NCBI RefSeq assembly: GCF_008520305.1
Contig: NZ_ML703262.1
Span: forward strand, 1 to 64,000
DNA length: 64,000 nucleotides
Source: Mesorhizobium sp. SARCC-RB16n
Lineage (GTDB): Bacteria > Pseudomonadota > Alphaproteobacteria > Rhizobiales > Rhizobiaceae
Direction of reading: 5' to 3'
Part shown: positions 47,376 to 56,612 of the stretch, one piece after another
Numbering within the stretch: the first letter of the stretch is position 1
How the letters are laid out: each line of letters begins with the position of its first letter
Translations under genes and position numbers: made by a program
Notes under the pieces: model-generated
The model's input: only the letters and a program-made list of their open reading frames with translations
What the model was told of the DNA's origin: nothing
Databases searched by the model: none

Positions 47376-47567
47376 ATGGCCACTGCCTTCAATATCCTTG
47401 CCATTCTGGTCATGGCCGCAGTAGTGGTCGTGCTGATCAGGGGCCTCATCAACATGATGCGCGGCGGCTCCGGTGTGACCTCCAACAAGCTGATGCAAGC
47501 CCGCGTTCTGCTGCAGGCCGTGGCGCTGGCGCTGATCCTGCTGGCCGTGTATTTCACCCGCAAGTGA
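47376..47567 (+). CDS. Twin-transmembrane (HIG1-domain-like) small protein
   Basis: This 63-residue inner-membrane protein has two helices (about 4-27 and 43-60) separated by the polar loop MMRGGSGVTSNKLMQARV. That matches the HIG1 domain core (RG...N..M..RV..Q), known from respiratory supercomplex factors. It is found in this position, before the cobalamin adenosyltransferase gene, in Rhizobiales. A respiratory role is inferred. Confidence 0.8.
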   Translation: MATAFNILAILVMAAVVVVLIRGLINMMRGGSGVTSNKLMQARVLLQAVALALILLAVYFTRK

Positions 47568-47586
47568 GGGCCTTTCGGGAGGCGAT

Positions 47587-48168
47587 GTGGTCAAGCTCAA
47601 CAAGATTTACACCCGCACCGGCGATGACGGCACCACCGGGCTCGGCACTGGTGAGCGGCGACTGAAATCCGATCTCAGGGTGGACGCCTATGGCACGGTC
47701 GACGAAGCCAATGCCTGTATCGGCGTGGCTCGCGTGCACACCGCACAGAGCCATCCGGCGATCGACGCCATGCTCGCCCGCATCCAGAACGATCTTTTCG
47801 ACCTCGGCGCCGATCTCGCCGTGCCTGATGATGGCAAGCCGCTTGGCTACGAGCCGCTGCGCATCGTTGCCGCCCAGACAGACCGTGTCGAGCACGACAT
47901 CGACCTCCTCAACAAGGACCTCCAGCCGCTCAAATCCTTCGTGCTGAACGGCGGCACGCCGGCGGCGGCCGCCCTCCATGTCGCCCGCACAGTGGCTAGG
48001 CGAGCCGAGCGGCTAATGGTCGCCCTGGCGCAGGATCCAGCCGAACACGTTAGCCGCGACGGGCTGAAATACATCAACCGCGTCTCGGATTTGCTGTTTG
48101 TCGCCGCCCGAGCGGTCAATGACAATGGAAATGCCGACGTGCTATGGGTTCCCGGCAAGAACCGCTGA
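47587..48168 (+). CDS. Cob(I)yrinic acid a,c-diamide adenosyltransferase (PduO type)
   Basis: This 193-residue ATP:corrinoid adenosyltransferase makes adenosylcobalamin. The ATP-binding N-terminus is KIYTRTGDDGTTGLGTGERR and the second signature is FVLNGGTPAAAALHVARTVARRAER. GTG 47587 has GGGAGG just upstream; an ATG two bases earlier is out of frame. It is followed 31 bp later by the rhomboid gene. Confidence 0.94.
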   Translation: MVKLNKIYTRTGDDGTTGLGTGERRLKSDLRVDAYGTVDEANACIGVARVHTAQSHPAIDAMLARIQNDLFDLGADLAVPDDGKPLGYEPLRIVAAQTDRVEHDIDLLNKDLQPLKSFVLNGGTPAAAALHVARTVARRAERLMVALAQDPAEHVSRDGLKYINRVSDLLFVAARAVNDNGNADVLWVPGKNR

Positions 48169-48199
48169 ACGGACCGAAAGGCGGGAGGGCCGACGACCG

Positions 48200-49000
48200 A
48201 TGTTCATCCCGCTTTACGACACCAACAGGCTGCGCCATATCAGGCTGCAATATGTGACGATCGGGCTGATCGTTGCCAACGCCGTGGTCTATTGCGCCAC
48301 CGCACTCGGCGGCGAAAACTTCACCAATGCCGCCGTGCTTGGCCTCGGCTTCATCCCCTCCGTCGTTCACGACACGGCCGAGCTCGACCCTCGCTTTGTC
48401 ATCATCCCCGAGAGCCTGAGCTACCTCACCTACTCCTTCCTGCATGCCGACATTTTTCATCTCGGCGGCAACATGCTGTTCCTTTGGGTGTTCGGCGACA
48501 ATGTCGAGGACGCGCTCGGCCACATCCGCTACCTGATCTTCTATCTCCTGTGCGCCGTCGCCGGAGCCGCCTTCCAGGGGCTCGTCGCCTGGGACTCGCA
48601 GGTGCCGCTGATCGGCGCCTCGGGGGCCATTGCCGGCGTGGTCGTCGCCTACCTGATCCTCTATCCCAGGGTGAAGGTCTGGGTACTTGCCTTTGCCCGC
48701 ATCCCTTTGCGTATTCCAGCCTTCATCCCGCTCATTCTGTGGGTGGCGTTTCAGGTGGTGATGTTCGCGGCCGGCGGTGAAGATCAGATCTCCTGGGCCT
48801 GCCATATCGGCGGCATCATTGCCGGCGCCGTGCTGGTGCTTGTTTTGCGCAGTCGCGGCGTGCCGCTGTTTGCCGCCGCTGACGAGGATACCGTGGTTCC
48901 CACTCCCGACCAGCCGCCTGCCGCCGCTGAACCAGCGGCGCCCGAAGCGCCGGCCACCACGGCACGCTGGGGCCGCGGAAATACTTCTGGCCCAAACTGA
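48200..49000 (+). CDS. Rhomboid-family intramembrane serine protease
   Basis: This 266-residue six-TM protease has HLGGNMLFLWVFGDNVEDAL (TM2 region with the conserved His/Asn), the catalytic Ser in GASGAIAGVVVAYL, and the catalytic His in ACHIGGIIAGAVL. ATG 48200 follows GGGAGGG; an in-frame start 34 codons upstream overlaps the previous gene and was rejected. The C-terminus is a Pro/Ala-rich tail of about 45 residues. Substrates unknown. Confidence 0.93.
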   Translation: MFIPLYDTNRLRHIRLQYVTIGLIVANAVVYCATALGGENFTNAAVLGLGFIPSVVHDTAELDPRFVIIPESLSYLTYSFLHADIFHLGGNMLFLWVFGDNVEDALGHIRYLIFYLLCAVAGAAFQGLVAWDSQVPLIGASGAIAGVVVAYLILYPRVKVWVLAFARIPLRIPAFIPLILWVAFQVVMFAAGGEDQISWACHIGGIIAGAVLVLVLRSRGVPLFAAADEDTVVPTPDQPPAAAEPAAPEAPATTARWGRGNTSGPN

Positions 49001-49121
49001 ACCGATTTGAGCCGCTTTCAGCGTATTGACGTCAAGGGTTGCCACAATTACGGAAACGTCTCCGTCGCAGCCCAAGGCGGTTAAGGAACAGCCCAAGGCG
49101 GGCAAAGACCAGAATTTCCAT

Positions 49122-49145
49122 CCGGCCAGAATTCCGTCTGGCCGG
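49122..49145. promoter_or_regulatory. Inverted repeat in the etfB upstream region
   Basis: CCGGCCAGA and TCTGGCCGG form a perfect 9-bp stem with a 6-nt spacer, about 90 bp before etfB. The same 234-bp gap has a direct repeat of CAGCCCAAGGCGG (about 49068 and 49089) and a possible -35 TTGACG at 49026. It could be an operator or a leader stem. No gene is seen in the gap. Confidence 0.4.
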
Positions 49146-49234
49146 AATTCAGTCAGGAATGTCGGCTTTCGACAACTCATAAAGGGCGCAGGCTGCTATA
49201 GCGCGCCCAACTAGCGTGAAGAGGTGACAGGCAA

Positions 49235-49984
49235 ATGAAGATCCTTGTGCCCGTGAAGCGGGTTGTGGACGCGAATGTGAAGGTTCGCGTGAAGACCGAT
49301 GGTTCGGCGGTGGAACTCGCCAACGTCAAGATGGCGATGAACCCGTTCGACGAGATCGCGGTCGAGGAAGCGATCCGGATCAAGGAAGCCGGCAAGGCCG
49401 AAGAAATCATCGTCGTGTCGATCGGCCCGCAGCAGGCGCAGGAAACACTGCGCACCGCGCTCGCCATGGGCGCCGACCGCGCCATCCTGGTCAAGACCGA
49501 CGAACAGACCGAGCCGCTCGGTGTCGCCAAGGTGTTGAAGGGCGTGGTCGAGGCGGAGAAGCCGGGCCTTGTCATCCTCGGCAAGCAGGCGATCGACGAC
49601 GATTCCAACCAGACCGGCCAGATGCTGGCGGCCCTGCTTGGCTGGGCGCAGGGCACCTTCGCGTCCAAGGTCGTGCTCGAGGGCGACCATGCCAAGGTAA
49701 CGCGCGAAGTCGACGGCGGCTTGCAGACGGTGGATCTGAAGATGCCGGTGATCGTCACCGCCGACCTTCGCCTCAACCAGCCGCGCTATGCTTCGTTGCC
49801 CAACATCATGAAGGCCAAGAAGAAGCCGCTGGACGAGAAGAGCCCGGCCGACTACGGCGCCGACGTCAAGCCGCGTCTGAAAGTCATCAAGACCGAGGAG
49901 CCGAGCGGCCGCAAGGCGGGCGTCAAGGTCAAGAGCGTCACCGAACTGGTCGACAAGCTCAAGAACGAAGCCGGCGTTTTGTAA
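49235..49984 (+). CDS. etfB: Electron transfer flavoprotein subunit beta
   Basis: This 249-residue AMP-binding subunit of the ETF heterodimer passes electrons from acyl-CoA dehydrogenases to ETF:quinone oxidoreductase. Family features are [54 protein letters not shown] and the ETF beta signature around [20 protein letters not shown]. Its start follows GAAGAGGTGA. It is 24 bp before etfA. Confidence 0.97.
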   Translation: MKILVPVKRVVDANVKVRVKTDGSAVELANVKMAMNPFDEIAVEEAIRIKEAGKAEEIIVVSIGPQQAQETLRTALAMGADRAILVKTDEQTEPLGVAKVLKGVVEAEKPGLVILGKQAIDDDSNQTGQMLAALLGWAQGTFASKVVLEGDHAKVTREVDGGLQTVDLKMPVIVTADLRLNQPRYASLPNIMKAKKKPLDEKSPADYGADVKPRLKVIKTEEPSGRKAGVKVKSVTELVDKLKNEAGVL

Positions 49985-50008
49985 GCGATCGGGAAAGGAA
50001 CAGATAAA

Positions 50009-50938
50009 ATGGCAATTCTCCTCATCGCCGAACACGACAACGCCACCCTTTCCGACCAGACCGCCAAGGCGCTTTCGGCCGCCCTGCAGATCGGTTCGGA
50101 CGTTCATGTGCTGGTGGCCGGCAAGGGCGCCAAGGCTGCTGCCGATGCGGCCGCGAAACTGAAGGGCGTCGGCAAGGTGCTGCTCGCCGAAGCCGACGAA
50201 CTCGCCGAGCGCCTGGCCGAGCCGACGGCGGCACTGGTCGTCTCGCTGGCTGGCGGTTACGACACGATCATCGCGCCGGCGACGTCCGCGGGCAAGAACA
50301 TCGCGCCGCGCGTCGCGGCCCTGCTCGATGTGGCGCAGGTCTCCGAGATCATCGAAGTGGTCTCGCCGGATACCTTCAAGCGGCCGATCTATGCCGGCAA
50401 CGCCATCCAGACGGTCCAGTCGACCGACGCCAAGAAGGTGATCACCGTGCGCACCGCTTCCTTCCAGGCGGCACCGGAGGGTGGTTCGGCTTCGGTCGAG
50501 ACGGTTCACGCGGCGGCCAATCCCGGCCTCTCCACCTTCGTCGAGAACAAGCTGTCGGAGACCGATCGTCCGGAGCTGACCTCGGCCAAGATCATCATCT
50601 CGGGCGGCCGCGCGCTCGGTTCCTCGGAAAAATTCCAGGAAGTCATTCTGCCGGTCGCCGACAAGCTCGGCGCCGCCGTCGGCGCATCCCGCGCCGCCGT
50701 CGATGCCGGCTACGCTCCGAACGACTGGCAGGTTGGCCAGACCGGCAAGGTCGTCGCCCCCGACCTCTACATCGCGGTCGGCATCTCCGGCGCCATCCAG
50801 CACCTTGCCGGCATGAAGGATAGCAAGGTCATCGTTGCCATCAACAAGGACGAGGAGGCACCGATCTTCCAGGTTGCCGACTATGGCCTCGTCGGCGACC
50901 TCTTCGTCATCCTGCCGGAGTTGCAGAAGGTGCTTTGA
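50009..50938 (+). CDS. etfA: Electron transfer flavoprotein subunit alpha
   Basis: This 309-residue FAD-binding subunit of ETF has the C-terminal FAD signature [20 protein letters not shown], then [20 protein letters not shown] near residues 245-285. The N-terminal domain forms the dimer with EtfB. Pairing with etfB and a 3-hydroxybutyryl-CoA dehydrogenase gene points to fatty-acid or butyrate-type oxidation. Confidence 0.97.
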   Translation: MAILLIAEHDNATLSDQTAKALSAALQIGSDVHVLVAGKGAKAAADAAAKLKGVGKVLLAEADELAERLAEPTAALVVSLAGGYDTIIAPATSAGKNIAPRVAALLDVAQVSEIIEVVSPDTFKRPIYAGNAIQTVQSTDAKKVITVRTASFQAAPEGGSASVETVHAAANPGLSTFVENKLSETDRPELTSAKIIISGGRALGSSEKFQEVILPVADKLGAAVGASRAAVDAGYAPNDWQVGQTGKVVAPDLYIAVGISGAIQHLAGMKDSKVIVAINKDEEAPIFQVADYGLVGDLFVILPELQKVL

Positions 50939-50967
50939 CGCTTCCGCGCAAACCGTATTAAATTGCT

Positions 50968-51002
50968 AGGGGTGGGGTAGACGAAGTCGCCCCGCCCTTT
51001 TA
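50968..51002 (+). terminator. Rho-independent terminator of etfBA
   Basis: AGGGGTGGGG (50968-50977) pairs with CCCCGCCCTT (50990-50999), allowing G-U pairs, and is followed by TTT. It begins 29 bp after the etfA stop. Confidence 0.7.
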
Positions 51003-51034
51003 GTTTGCACCGCACAACAAGCGGCCACAAAGGC

Positions 51035-51133
51035 TTAGAGCAATTCCAGCGGCAGTGCGCAGGGGTTTTTGCGCCGGGAATTGCTGGAAAACAAAGAGTT
51101 GGGGCGGTTCGCGATTCTGGCGAAAAACGCTCC
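51035..51133. repeat. Dispersed intergenic palindromic repeat in the hbd leader
   Basis: Two stems are visible: GCAATTCC...GGAATTGC in the first half and GAGCGGTTCGC...GCGAAAAACGCTC-like pairing in the second. The pattern TAGAGCAATTCC followed by AACAAAGAGTTGGGGCGGTTC matches, from memory, a common Rhizobiales intergenic element. It ends 16 bp before the start codon of the next gene. Confidence 0.6.
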
Positions 51134-51148
51134 GGACGGGATTGGGTA

Positions 51149-52027
51149 ATGAGCAAGATCGAGACGATCGGCATCATTGGTGCGGGCCAGATGGGCGGCG
51201 GCATCGCCCACGTCTCCGCGCTTTCGGGCTACAAGGTGCTGATCTATGATATATCGCCCGATCGTATCGAGAAGGGCATCGCCACCATCAGCGGCAACAT
51301 GGCCCGTCAGGTGGGGTCCGGCAAGCTCGACGAGAAACTCCGTAACCAGGCCATGGGGCGCATCGCGTCGGCACCGGCGATGGCCGATCTTGCCGGCGCC
51401 GATCTGGTGATCGAGGCGGCGACGGAGGACGAAACCGTCAAGCGCAAGATTTATGCGCAGCTCTGCCCGCAGCTCAACCCAGAAGCGATCCTGGCGACCA
51501 ACACCTCGTCGATTTCGATCACACGGCTAGCCGCGCAGACCGACCGGCCGGAACGGTTCATCGGCATACACTTCATGAACCCGGTTCCGCTGATGAAGCT
51601 AGTCGAGCTGGTGCGTGGCATTGCCACCGAGGATCAGACCTTCGAGGCGGCGAAGACCTATGTGAAGCAACTCGACAAGACGATCACGGTGTCGGAGGAT
51701 TTCCCGGCCTTCATCGTCAACCGCATCCTTTTGCCGATGATCAACGAGGCGATCTACACCCTCTATGAGGGCGTCGGCTCGGTCGACGCCATCGACACCG
51801 CCATGCGGCTCGGCGCCAACCATCCGATGGGACCGCTGCAGCTTGCCGATTTCATCGGCCTCGACACCTGCCTGTCGATCATGCAGGTCCTGCATGACGG
51901 CCTGTCGGACTCGAAATACCGCCCCTGCCCGCTGCTGGTCAAATATGTCGAGGCCGGCTGGCTCGGCCGCAAGACTGGACGCGGCTTCTACGACTATCGC
52001 GGCGAGCATCCCGTTCCGACGCGCTGA
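51149..52027 (+). CDS. hbd: 3-hydroxybutyryl-CoA dehydrogenase
   Basis: This 292-residue NAD(P)-dependent enzyme interconverts acetoacetyl-CoA and 3-hydroxybutyryl-CoA. The Rossmann motif is [20 protein letters not shown]. The catalytic region has [20 protein letters not shown] with the active His, and [20 protein letters not shown] follows. The size fits the monofunctional form. It follows etfA after 210 bp containing a terminator and a repeat, so it probably has its own promoter or read-through control. Confidence 0.96.
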   Translation: MSKIETIGIIGAGQMGGGIAHVSALSGYKVLIYDISPDRIEKGIATISGNMARQVGSGKLDEKLRNQAMGRIASAPAMADLAGADLVIEAATEDETVKRKIYAQLCPQLNPEAILATNTSSISITRLAAQTDRPERFIGIHFMNPVPLMKLVELVRGIATEDQTFEAAKTYVKQLDKTITVSEDFPAFIVNRILLPMINEAIYTLYEGVGSVDAIDTAMRLGANHPMGPLQLADFIGLDTCLSIMQVLHDGLSDSKYRPCPLLVKYVEAGWLGRKTGRGFYDYRGEHPVPTR

Positions 52028-52036
52028 CGCGTCCGC

Positions 52037-54010
52037 TCACGATGCCGCGGCGAGCGGCTCGGCTGGTTCTGACCTGTCGTCGCTGATCTTGCCGTCCGGC
52101 GCCACCGAAACGCATCCGCGGCCGGCCGCCTTGGCCGCATAGCAGGCGGCGTCTGCCCTTGCGATAATCTCGTCGACTTCGCCGCAATTGGCACAGATCG
52201 CCGTCAGCCCGATGCTGGCGCCGATCGCGTGCGACCGCCCATCCCAGCTGAAGTTCAGTCCCGCTATCGCATCGATGATGGAGCGCGCCGCGATCCTCGC
52301 GCCTGATGTGGAACCCGACTTCAGGATAACAGCGAATTCGTCGCCACCCAGGCGCGCGACGATGTCTTTAGGACCAAGAACGCCGCGCACGGCCTCAGCA
52401 ACCCGCTTCAGTAGGGCGTCTCCGGCAGCGTGACCGCCCGTGTCGTTGACCAGCTTGAAATGGTCAAGGTCGATGTACATGAACTGATGGCGGCCTCCAA
52501 CGGCCGCGTCGTCCTTGCGCGCCTGATCGACCAATCCCTCCATGGCGCGGATGAAGCTCGAGCGGTTGGCAAGGCCGGTTAGCGCATCATGCGCCGCCGC
52601 ATGGGCAAGCTGGCGCTGCAGCGCGCGCGCATCGGTGAAATCCTGGAAGACGATCACCAGTCCGCCGAATTCGTTGCGCTCGTTGATGATCGGCGACACG
52701 ATCTGGCGGATGCTGCAGCGTGTGTCGTCGTGCCGGATGAGGACCGCGCGGCTGTTCTGGTCGGAGCGCGCCTCCTCGCCTGTCACGAGGCGCGTCATGC
52801 CGATCCTGTGGCCCGTCTCCTCGTCGACCGCCCAGTAGACGTGGCTCAGCGTCTTGCCCAGCGCCTCGTCGCTGGAAACGCTGGTCAGCTTTTCGGCCAC
52901 CGGGTTCATGAAGGTGACGCGGTTCGCGGCATCGGTGCAGATGACCGCATCGCCGATCGATTGCAGCGTCACCCTCAGCCGCTCCTTCTCGTCGGCCAGC
53001 ATCGCCGCCGAGACGATGAGCCGTTCTTCAGCCTGCTTGCGCCGGGTGATATCGGTCAAGCTGCCGATCGCCCTGATCAACTGTCCGTCCGCATCGCGCT
53101 CGATGGCCTTGCCGCGGTCCAGGATCCAGATCCAGCGGCCATCCTTGTGGCGCATCCTGAACTCGGCCTCGAAGAATTCCGTCTTGCCGTCGAGATGGGC
53201 GCGATCGGCCTCCGCGACCGCGGCGCGGTCGTCCGGATGGATCATCGTCAGCCAGCGATCGGGGTCGCCATCGAGCTCGCCATCCCCGTAGCCCAGCATC
53301 TTCACCCAGGTGGAGGAATAGGTGGTGCCGCCCTTGCGCATGTCGAAATCCCAGACACCTTGCCCGGCGCCTGCGAGCGCGAAATTCCAGCGCGTTTCCG
53401 CCTCGGCGATGCGCGCTTCGGCCTGCTTGCGCGCGTCGATGTCCTCGATTTGCGAGACGAGATAGAGCGGCCGGTCGCTTTTCTCGTCCCGGATGACCGA
53501 TCCGGCGAGGTGGGCCCAAATCGGTGTGCCATCCTTCTTCAGGTAACGCTTCTCGAATTGGAAGGCGTTGACGGTGCCGGCTCTCATGCTTTCCATGGTT
53601 TCCCGGCCGATCTGCAGATCGTCGGGATGCGTCAGCTGGAAGAAGGTCAGCGCCTCGATTTCCTCGCGGCTGTAGCCAAGCATGGCGGCGAAGGCTGGGT
53701 TGGCCTGGAGAATACGCCCGTCGAGGCTGACGATGGCGATGCCGATGGCCGAGTCCTCCATGGCTCGGCGGAACCGCTGCTCGCTTTCCGCGATCTGCCG
53801 CCGGTCGTCAGAGATGCGCGTAATGAACAGGGCGGCGAGCAGGAGCGCGCCGGCGGCCAATGCGAACGACACCCGAAGGCAGAGCCCGAGCGCCTCGGCG
53901 CCAAGGTCCAGCCTCGGCAGCACGATAGAGGCCGCCGCCGCAGCAAGGCCGGCCACAGTCAAGGCCAGCGCCGCGTGTCCGTGAGGCCTGATGAGTCCTC
54001 GTAATCTCAC
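52037..54010 (-). CDS. Membrane-bound diguanylate cyclase with three PAS domains
   Basis: This 657-residue protein has two TM helices (about 13-33 and 47-63), then three PAS/PAC units (about 75-205, 210-330, 345-465) and a GGDEF domain (about 475-635). The active site is RLGGDEFAVI, so cyclic di-GMP synthesis is likely. The inhibitory I-site RxxD five residues before GGDEF is replaced by GPKD, so product feedback may be lost. No EAL domain. The GTG start at 54010 gives a basic N-terminus. It converges on hbd. Confidence 0.9.
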   Translation of the reverse strand: MRLRGLIRPHGHAALALTVAGLAAAAASIVLPRLDLGAEALGLCLRVSFALAAGALLLAALFITRISDDRRQIAESEQRFRRAMEDSAIGIAIVSLDGRILQANPAFAAMLGYSREEIEALTFFQLTHPDDLQIGRETMESMRAGTVNAFQFEKRYLKKDGTPIWAHLAGSVIRDEKSDRPLYLVSQIEDIDARKQAEARIAEAETRWNFALAGAGQGVWDFDMRKGGTTYSSTWVKMLGYGDGELDGDPDRWLTMIHPDDRAAVAEADRAHLDGKTEFFEAEFRMRHKDGRWIWILDRGKAIERDADGQLIRAIGSLTDITRRKQAEERLIVSAAMLADEKERLRVTLQSIGDAVICTDAANRVTFMNPVAEKLTSVSSDEALGKTLSHVYWAVDEETGHRIGMTRLVTGEEARSDQNSRAVLIRHDDTRCSIRQIVSPIINERNEFGGLVIVFQDFTDARALQRQLAHAAAHDALTGLANRSSFIRAMEGLVDQARKDDAAVGGRHQFMYIDLDHFKLVNDTGGHAAGDALLKRVAEAVRGVLGPKDIVARLGGDEFAVILKSGSTSGARIAARSIIDAIAGLNFSWDGRSHAIGASIGLTAICANCGEVDEIIARADAACYAAKAAGRGCVSVAPDGKISDDRSEPAEPLAAAS

Positions 54011-54110
54011 GATTTATGCCACCCCCGTGGGCAATCGCTTTTCCCCGTTAAAACCTTGAAGGATCGATTTTAAGGAAAGGTTGCGCCCGGAGCATCGGCG
54101 ACATGGGAAA

Positions 54111-54128
54111 CCGGCAAACAATTGCCGG
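54111..54128 (-). terminator. Short hairpin after the nrsF-like gene
   Basis: CCGGCAA and TTGCCGG form a 7-bp stem with a 4-nt loop, and on the minus strand the stem is followed by TTTCCC. It may end the sigma/anti-sigma transcript. Confidence 0.4.
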
Positions 54129-54173
54129 CATGATTAAGGATCGGTATTCACGGGGTGTGGCGCAGGTATCCTG

Positions 54174-54812
54174 CTACCAACGCACGAAAAACCGCCCGCC
54201 GAGCGCACCGAGCAAGGCAAGAGCGGCGATGGCGATCGTGTACCAGGTTGCAACGAAAAGCGGCGAGTCGTCGAAGCAGTGCGCGGCATAAAAGGTCGCC
54301 GCCAGCCCGCCAGCAAGCAGCCCGGCGACCGCGCCGGCAAGAACCGGCCGTGTCGGCGCGCCATAGCGTAGCATCCACAGGAAGATGGCCAGCGGGCCGA
54401 TGCCGATCAGCGGGATGAAGCTCATGCAGATCATCATGTTCGAGCCGATCATGCGCGTGCTCCACAGCGCCTGCGGCACCATGAAGAGTTCCAGCACCAC
54501 GGCAACCGCGACCAGCAGCGGCGCGATGATCATCGCCACCATTGCCCGGCCTGTCGTCGCACCCGGCGTCGACAGGGCTCTGATCAGGGCAAAGGCGCTG
54601 ATGGCGAGCACGATGGTGAAAACGAACTTGGACAGGAAGCGTATCGTGTGTGCGGCCGCCATGAAGTCGGGGCGTGGCCCGATAGTCATCATGAAAACAA
54701 CCGCCGCGACGACGACGGCTACACCGGCCGCCAGCCACCAGGCGGAGCGCAATGGCATCGCCTTGCTGCGGGCATCGGCGTCGAGCGCCTTGATGAGATC
54801 GTCGGTCTTCAT
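54174..54812 (-). CDS. NrsF-type (DUF1109) membrane anti-sigma factor
   Basis: This 212-residue protein has six hydrophobic segments after a short cytoplasmic N-terminus (MKTDDLIKALDADA), matching the NrsF/DUF1109 family that holds an ECF sigma factor at the membrane. Two Cys residues, C129 (NMMICMSF) and C179 (YAAHCFDD), are at the places of the conserved pair shown in Caulobacter NrsF to matter for heavy-metal or oxidative signalling. It starts 1 bp after the sigma gene's stop, so the two are coupled. Confidence 0.88.
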   Translation of the reverse strand: MKTDDLIKALDADARSKAMPLRSAWWLAAGVAVVVAAVVFMMTIGPRPDFMAAAHTIRFLSKFVFTIVLAISAFALIRALSTPGATTGRAMVAMIIAPLLVAVAVVLELFMVPQALWSTRMIGSNMMICMSFIPLIGIGPLAIFLWMLRYGAPTRPVLAGAVAGLLAGGLAATFYAAHCFDDSPLFVATWYTIAIAALALLGALGGRFFVRW

Positions 54813-54813
54813 G

Positions 54814-55365
54814 TCATTCCCGTCCGAACCGCCCTTGTCCGAATCGCTTGGCTATAGCGGTAAGCCCCCGGTGCAGCGACACACGCACCGCCGTCTCGCT
54901 GATGCCGAACTTCGCCGCCGTCTCGCCGATCGAGCGTCCTTCCACGGACACGGCCGAAACCACGGAACGCTGCGCCGGCGGCAGTCCGTCGAGCGCCCGG
55001 TTGATGTCGCGTTCGCTGACCGTGTCGGTCTCCGGCTCGGCAAAAGTCTCGGCGATGTCGTCGACATCGATCTCGATGCGCCGCCCACGCCGCCGGAACG
55101 CGTCGATCAACTTGAAACGGGCAATCGCGTAGACCCAGGGCAACACCGGCGCGTCCTGACGCCAAGTGTGTCGTTTCACATGAATGGCCAGCAAGGTTTC
55201 CTGCACGACATCCTCGGGATCGACCCCGCCGTGCACGATCTTGCGCCTGACAAAGCCGCGGATCAGCGCGGCAATCCGGTGAAGAAAGTCGGCATAGGCC
55301 TTTTCATCTCCCGCGATCGCGGCCCGCATCAGCCGGGAAAGCTCGGCCTCGTCCTTGCCGCTCAC
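54814..55365 (-). CDS. ECF sigma factor, Caulobacter SigF-like
   Basis: This 183-residue extracytoplasmic-function sigma factor has region 2 at about 20-95 (VDPEDVVQETLLAIHVKRHT and PWVYAIARFKLIDAFRRRGR) and region 4 at 125-175 (LPPAQRSVVSAVSVEGRSIG, then a helix-turn-helix). Pairing with an NrsF-type protein and the promoter match place it near the SigF group. GTG start. Its first 16 codons and promoter recur as the right-hand direct repeat at 58590-58738. Confidence 0.9.
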   Translation of the reverse strand: MSGKDEAELSRLMRAAIAGDEKAYADFLHRIAALIRGFVRRKIVHGGVDPEDVVQETLLAIHVKRHTWRQDAPVLPWVYAIARFKLIDAFRRRGRRIEIDVDDIAETFAEPETDTVSERDINRALDGLPPAQRSVVSAVSVEGRSIGETAAKFGISETAVRVSLHRGLTAIAKRFGQGRFGRE

Positions 55366-55466
55366 AAGAGTTCACTCCCCGATCTTCGCGCCTCGGCACT
55401 GATTTGTTACGTGGCCGGCGAAATAATGTCCAAGGCAAAGTACCGGCAAATCACGAAAGTTTGCGG
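55318..55466. repeat. Direct repeat copy 1 (149 bp) at the sigma gene 5' end
   Basis: The copy covers the first 16 codons of the sigma gene, its leader and promoter. It matches 58590-58738 with 6 differences in 149 positions (about 96%), in the same orientation and with no gaps. Confidence 0.95.
55385..55410 (-). promoter_or_regulatory. Candidate ECF autoregulatory promoter
   Basis: On the minus strand GTAACA (55405-55410), 16 bases, then CGAA (55385-55388) agrees with the GTAAC(C)-N16-CGAA pattern reported for Caulobacter SigF. It lies 20 bp before the sigma start codon, consistent with autoregulation. In the second repeat copy the first G is changed (TTAAC). Confidence 0.65.
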
Positions 55467-55487
55467 CGGTTGCCTGCCGCCAGCGCT

Positions 55488-56534
55488 TTAGCTCCTGCGT
55501 TTTCCCACATCGGTCGATGCCTTTGCGGCCAGCACGACATCCTTGAAAAAGCTCAAGCCCTTGCGAACCGTCAGCTTCACGCGTCTTCGGCGATATTTGA
55601 TTCGCAGGCGGCCCAGAATATCCAGATGTGCCCTGTCGATGTCCGGATCAGAAACGGGATCATGCGCATATGGTAGCCGCGCCAAGGCATCTGCATGCAT
55701 GTTGGCGTAGGGCACCGAATCGTAAGTGTCGAAAACTGTGGGCGGATAATTCAACACGGTAGGGTTGGTGTTGATCTCGAACACCTGGATGCGACCGTCG
55801 ACAACGGTGTAATCAATTCGGCCGTATGAAATCCTGGCCTTCTCGAAAATCGGCACCAGCTCGGCCGCGTGCGGGTTGTCGCGAACGTAGGCTGCGTGCT
55901 CGGACAGATGCTCTCCCGTCATCGCCCTGCCTGGATCCTTTATGAACCAATCGTGACTGGCAAAACAGTGCTGTGCATAGCCGTGGTCACCTATGCGATA
56001 TGCCGCGTATTTGCGGTAACAACCGTCGCGATACGGCTTTGATCCAAATTCCACCACCATGGGACGGACAAAGCTCAAGGCGCTTAAATTGGAAAGTTCG
56101 TTGCGGAGTTCGGCAGGCGAGCGCAACAGCCGCGGAGTCTTGTAGGTAGCGCCAGCCTCATCGCGCAGGAAGACAGGAAAACGTATCTCCCCCGGTAGGC
56201 CCTCGGGTCGGTACACGTTGAAATCATTGGTGCCGTCGGCGTACAGCGTACGCAGCAGATCGAACCGCTGCAGTGTCTCTCCCGGGTGATTGAGTTGGAG
56301 CAGACCGGGTTGCCGCAATTTCATTTGCTCGCTGAGACCGGCGCTCGATTCTATCTCGAATTTACTCAGGCGATCCAAATCGGTCCAGATGGCTGTGCCG
56401 TTCGGTATTGCGAGCAGATGGACCCTATTTTCATAGGGGACAAAGCGGACAAAGTCCTGCAGGTCAGCCCGGAAATAGAGGAGCAGGCTTGCCAGGGTAT
56501 TGGCATGTGAACGATGGCAAATGTAAAAAATCAC
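55488..56534 (-). CDS. ATP-grasp-like protein, function unknown
   Basis: This is a 348-residue cytosolic protein. The ATP-grasp assignment rests on the C-terminal lobe: RISYGRIDYTVVDGRIQVFE followed by INTNPTVLNYPP near residues 240-270 has the E-x-N metal-binding arrangement, and FPVFLRDEAGATYK at about 120 resembles the ATP-clamping strand. Such enzymes join a carboxylate to an amine or thiol. The GTG start is preceded by AGGGGG. It is divergent from the GNAT-P450 pair and lies inside the direct repeats. The usual Lys/Gly loop was not clearly located, so the family call is moderate and the substrate unknown. Confidence 0.6.
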   Translation of the reverse strand: MIFYICHRSHANTLASLLLYFRADLQDFVRFVPYENRVHLLAIPNGTAIWTDLDRLSKFEIESSAGLSEQMKLRQPGLLQLNHPGETLQRFDLLRTLYADGTNDFNVYRPEGLPGEIRFPVFLRDEAGATYKTPRLLRSPAELRNELSNLSALSFVRPMVVEFGSKPYRDGCYRKYAAYRIGDHGYAQHCFASHDWFIKDPGRAMTGEHLSEHAAYVRDNPHAAELVPIFEKARISYGRIDYTVVDGRIQVFEINTNPTVLNYPPTVFDTYDSVPYANMHADALARLPYAHDPVSDPDIDRAHLDILGRLRIKYRRRRVKLTVRKGLSFFKDVVLAAKASTDVGKRRS

Positions 56535-56612
56535 GAGACACGCCCCCTATGTGCTCACTAACAGATAATGTAAAAATTCAGTTCATGGCAGACTGGTGAG
56601 CAGCACTCCACG

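Noticed and set aside
49026-49214. 62-codon frame upstream of etfB
   Set aside because: TTG start without ribosome site, and it runs through the inverted and direct repeats of the leader.
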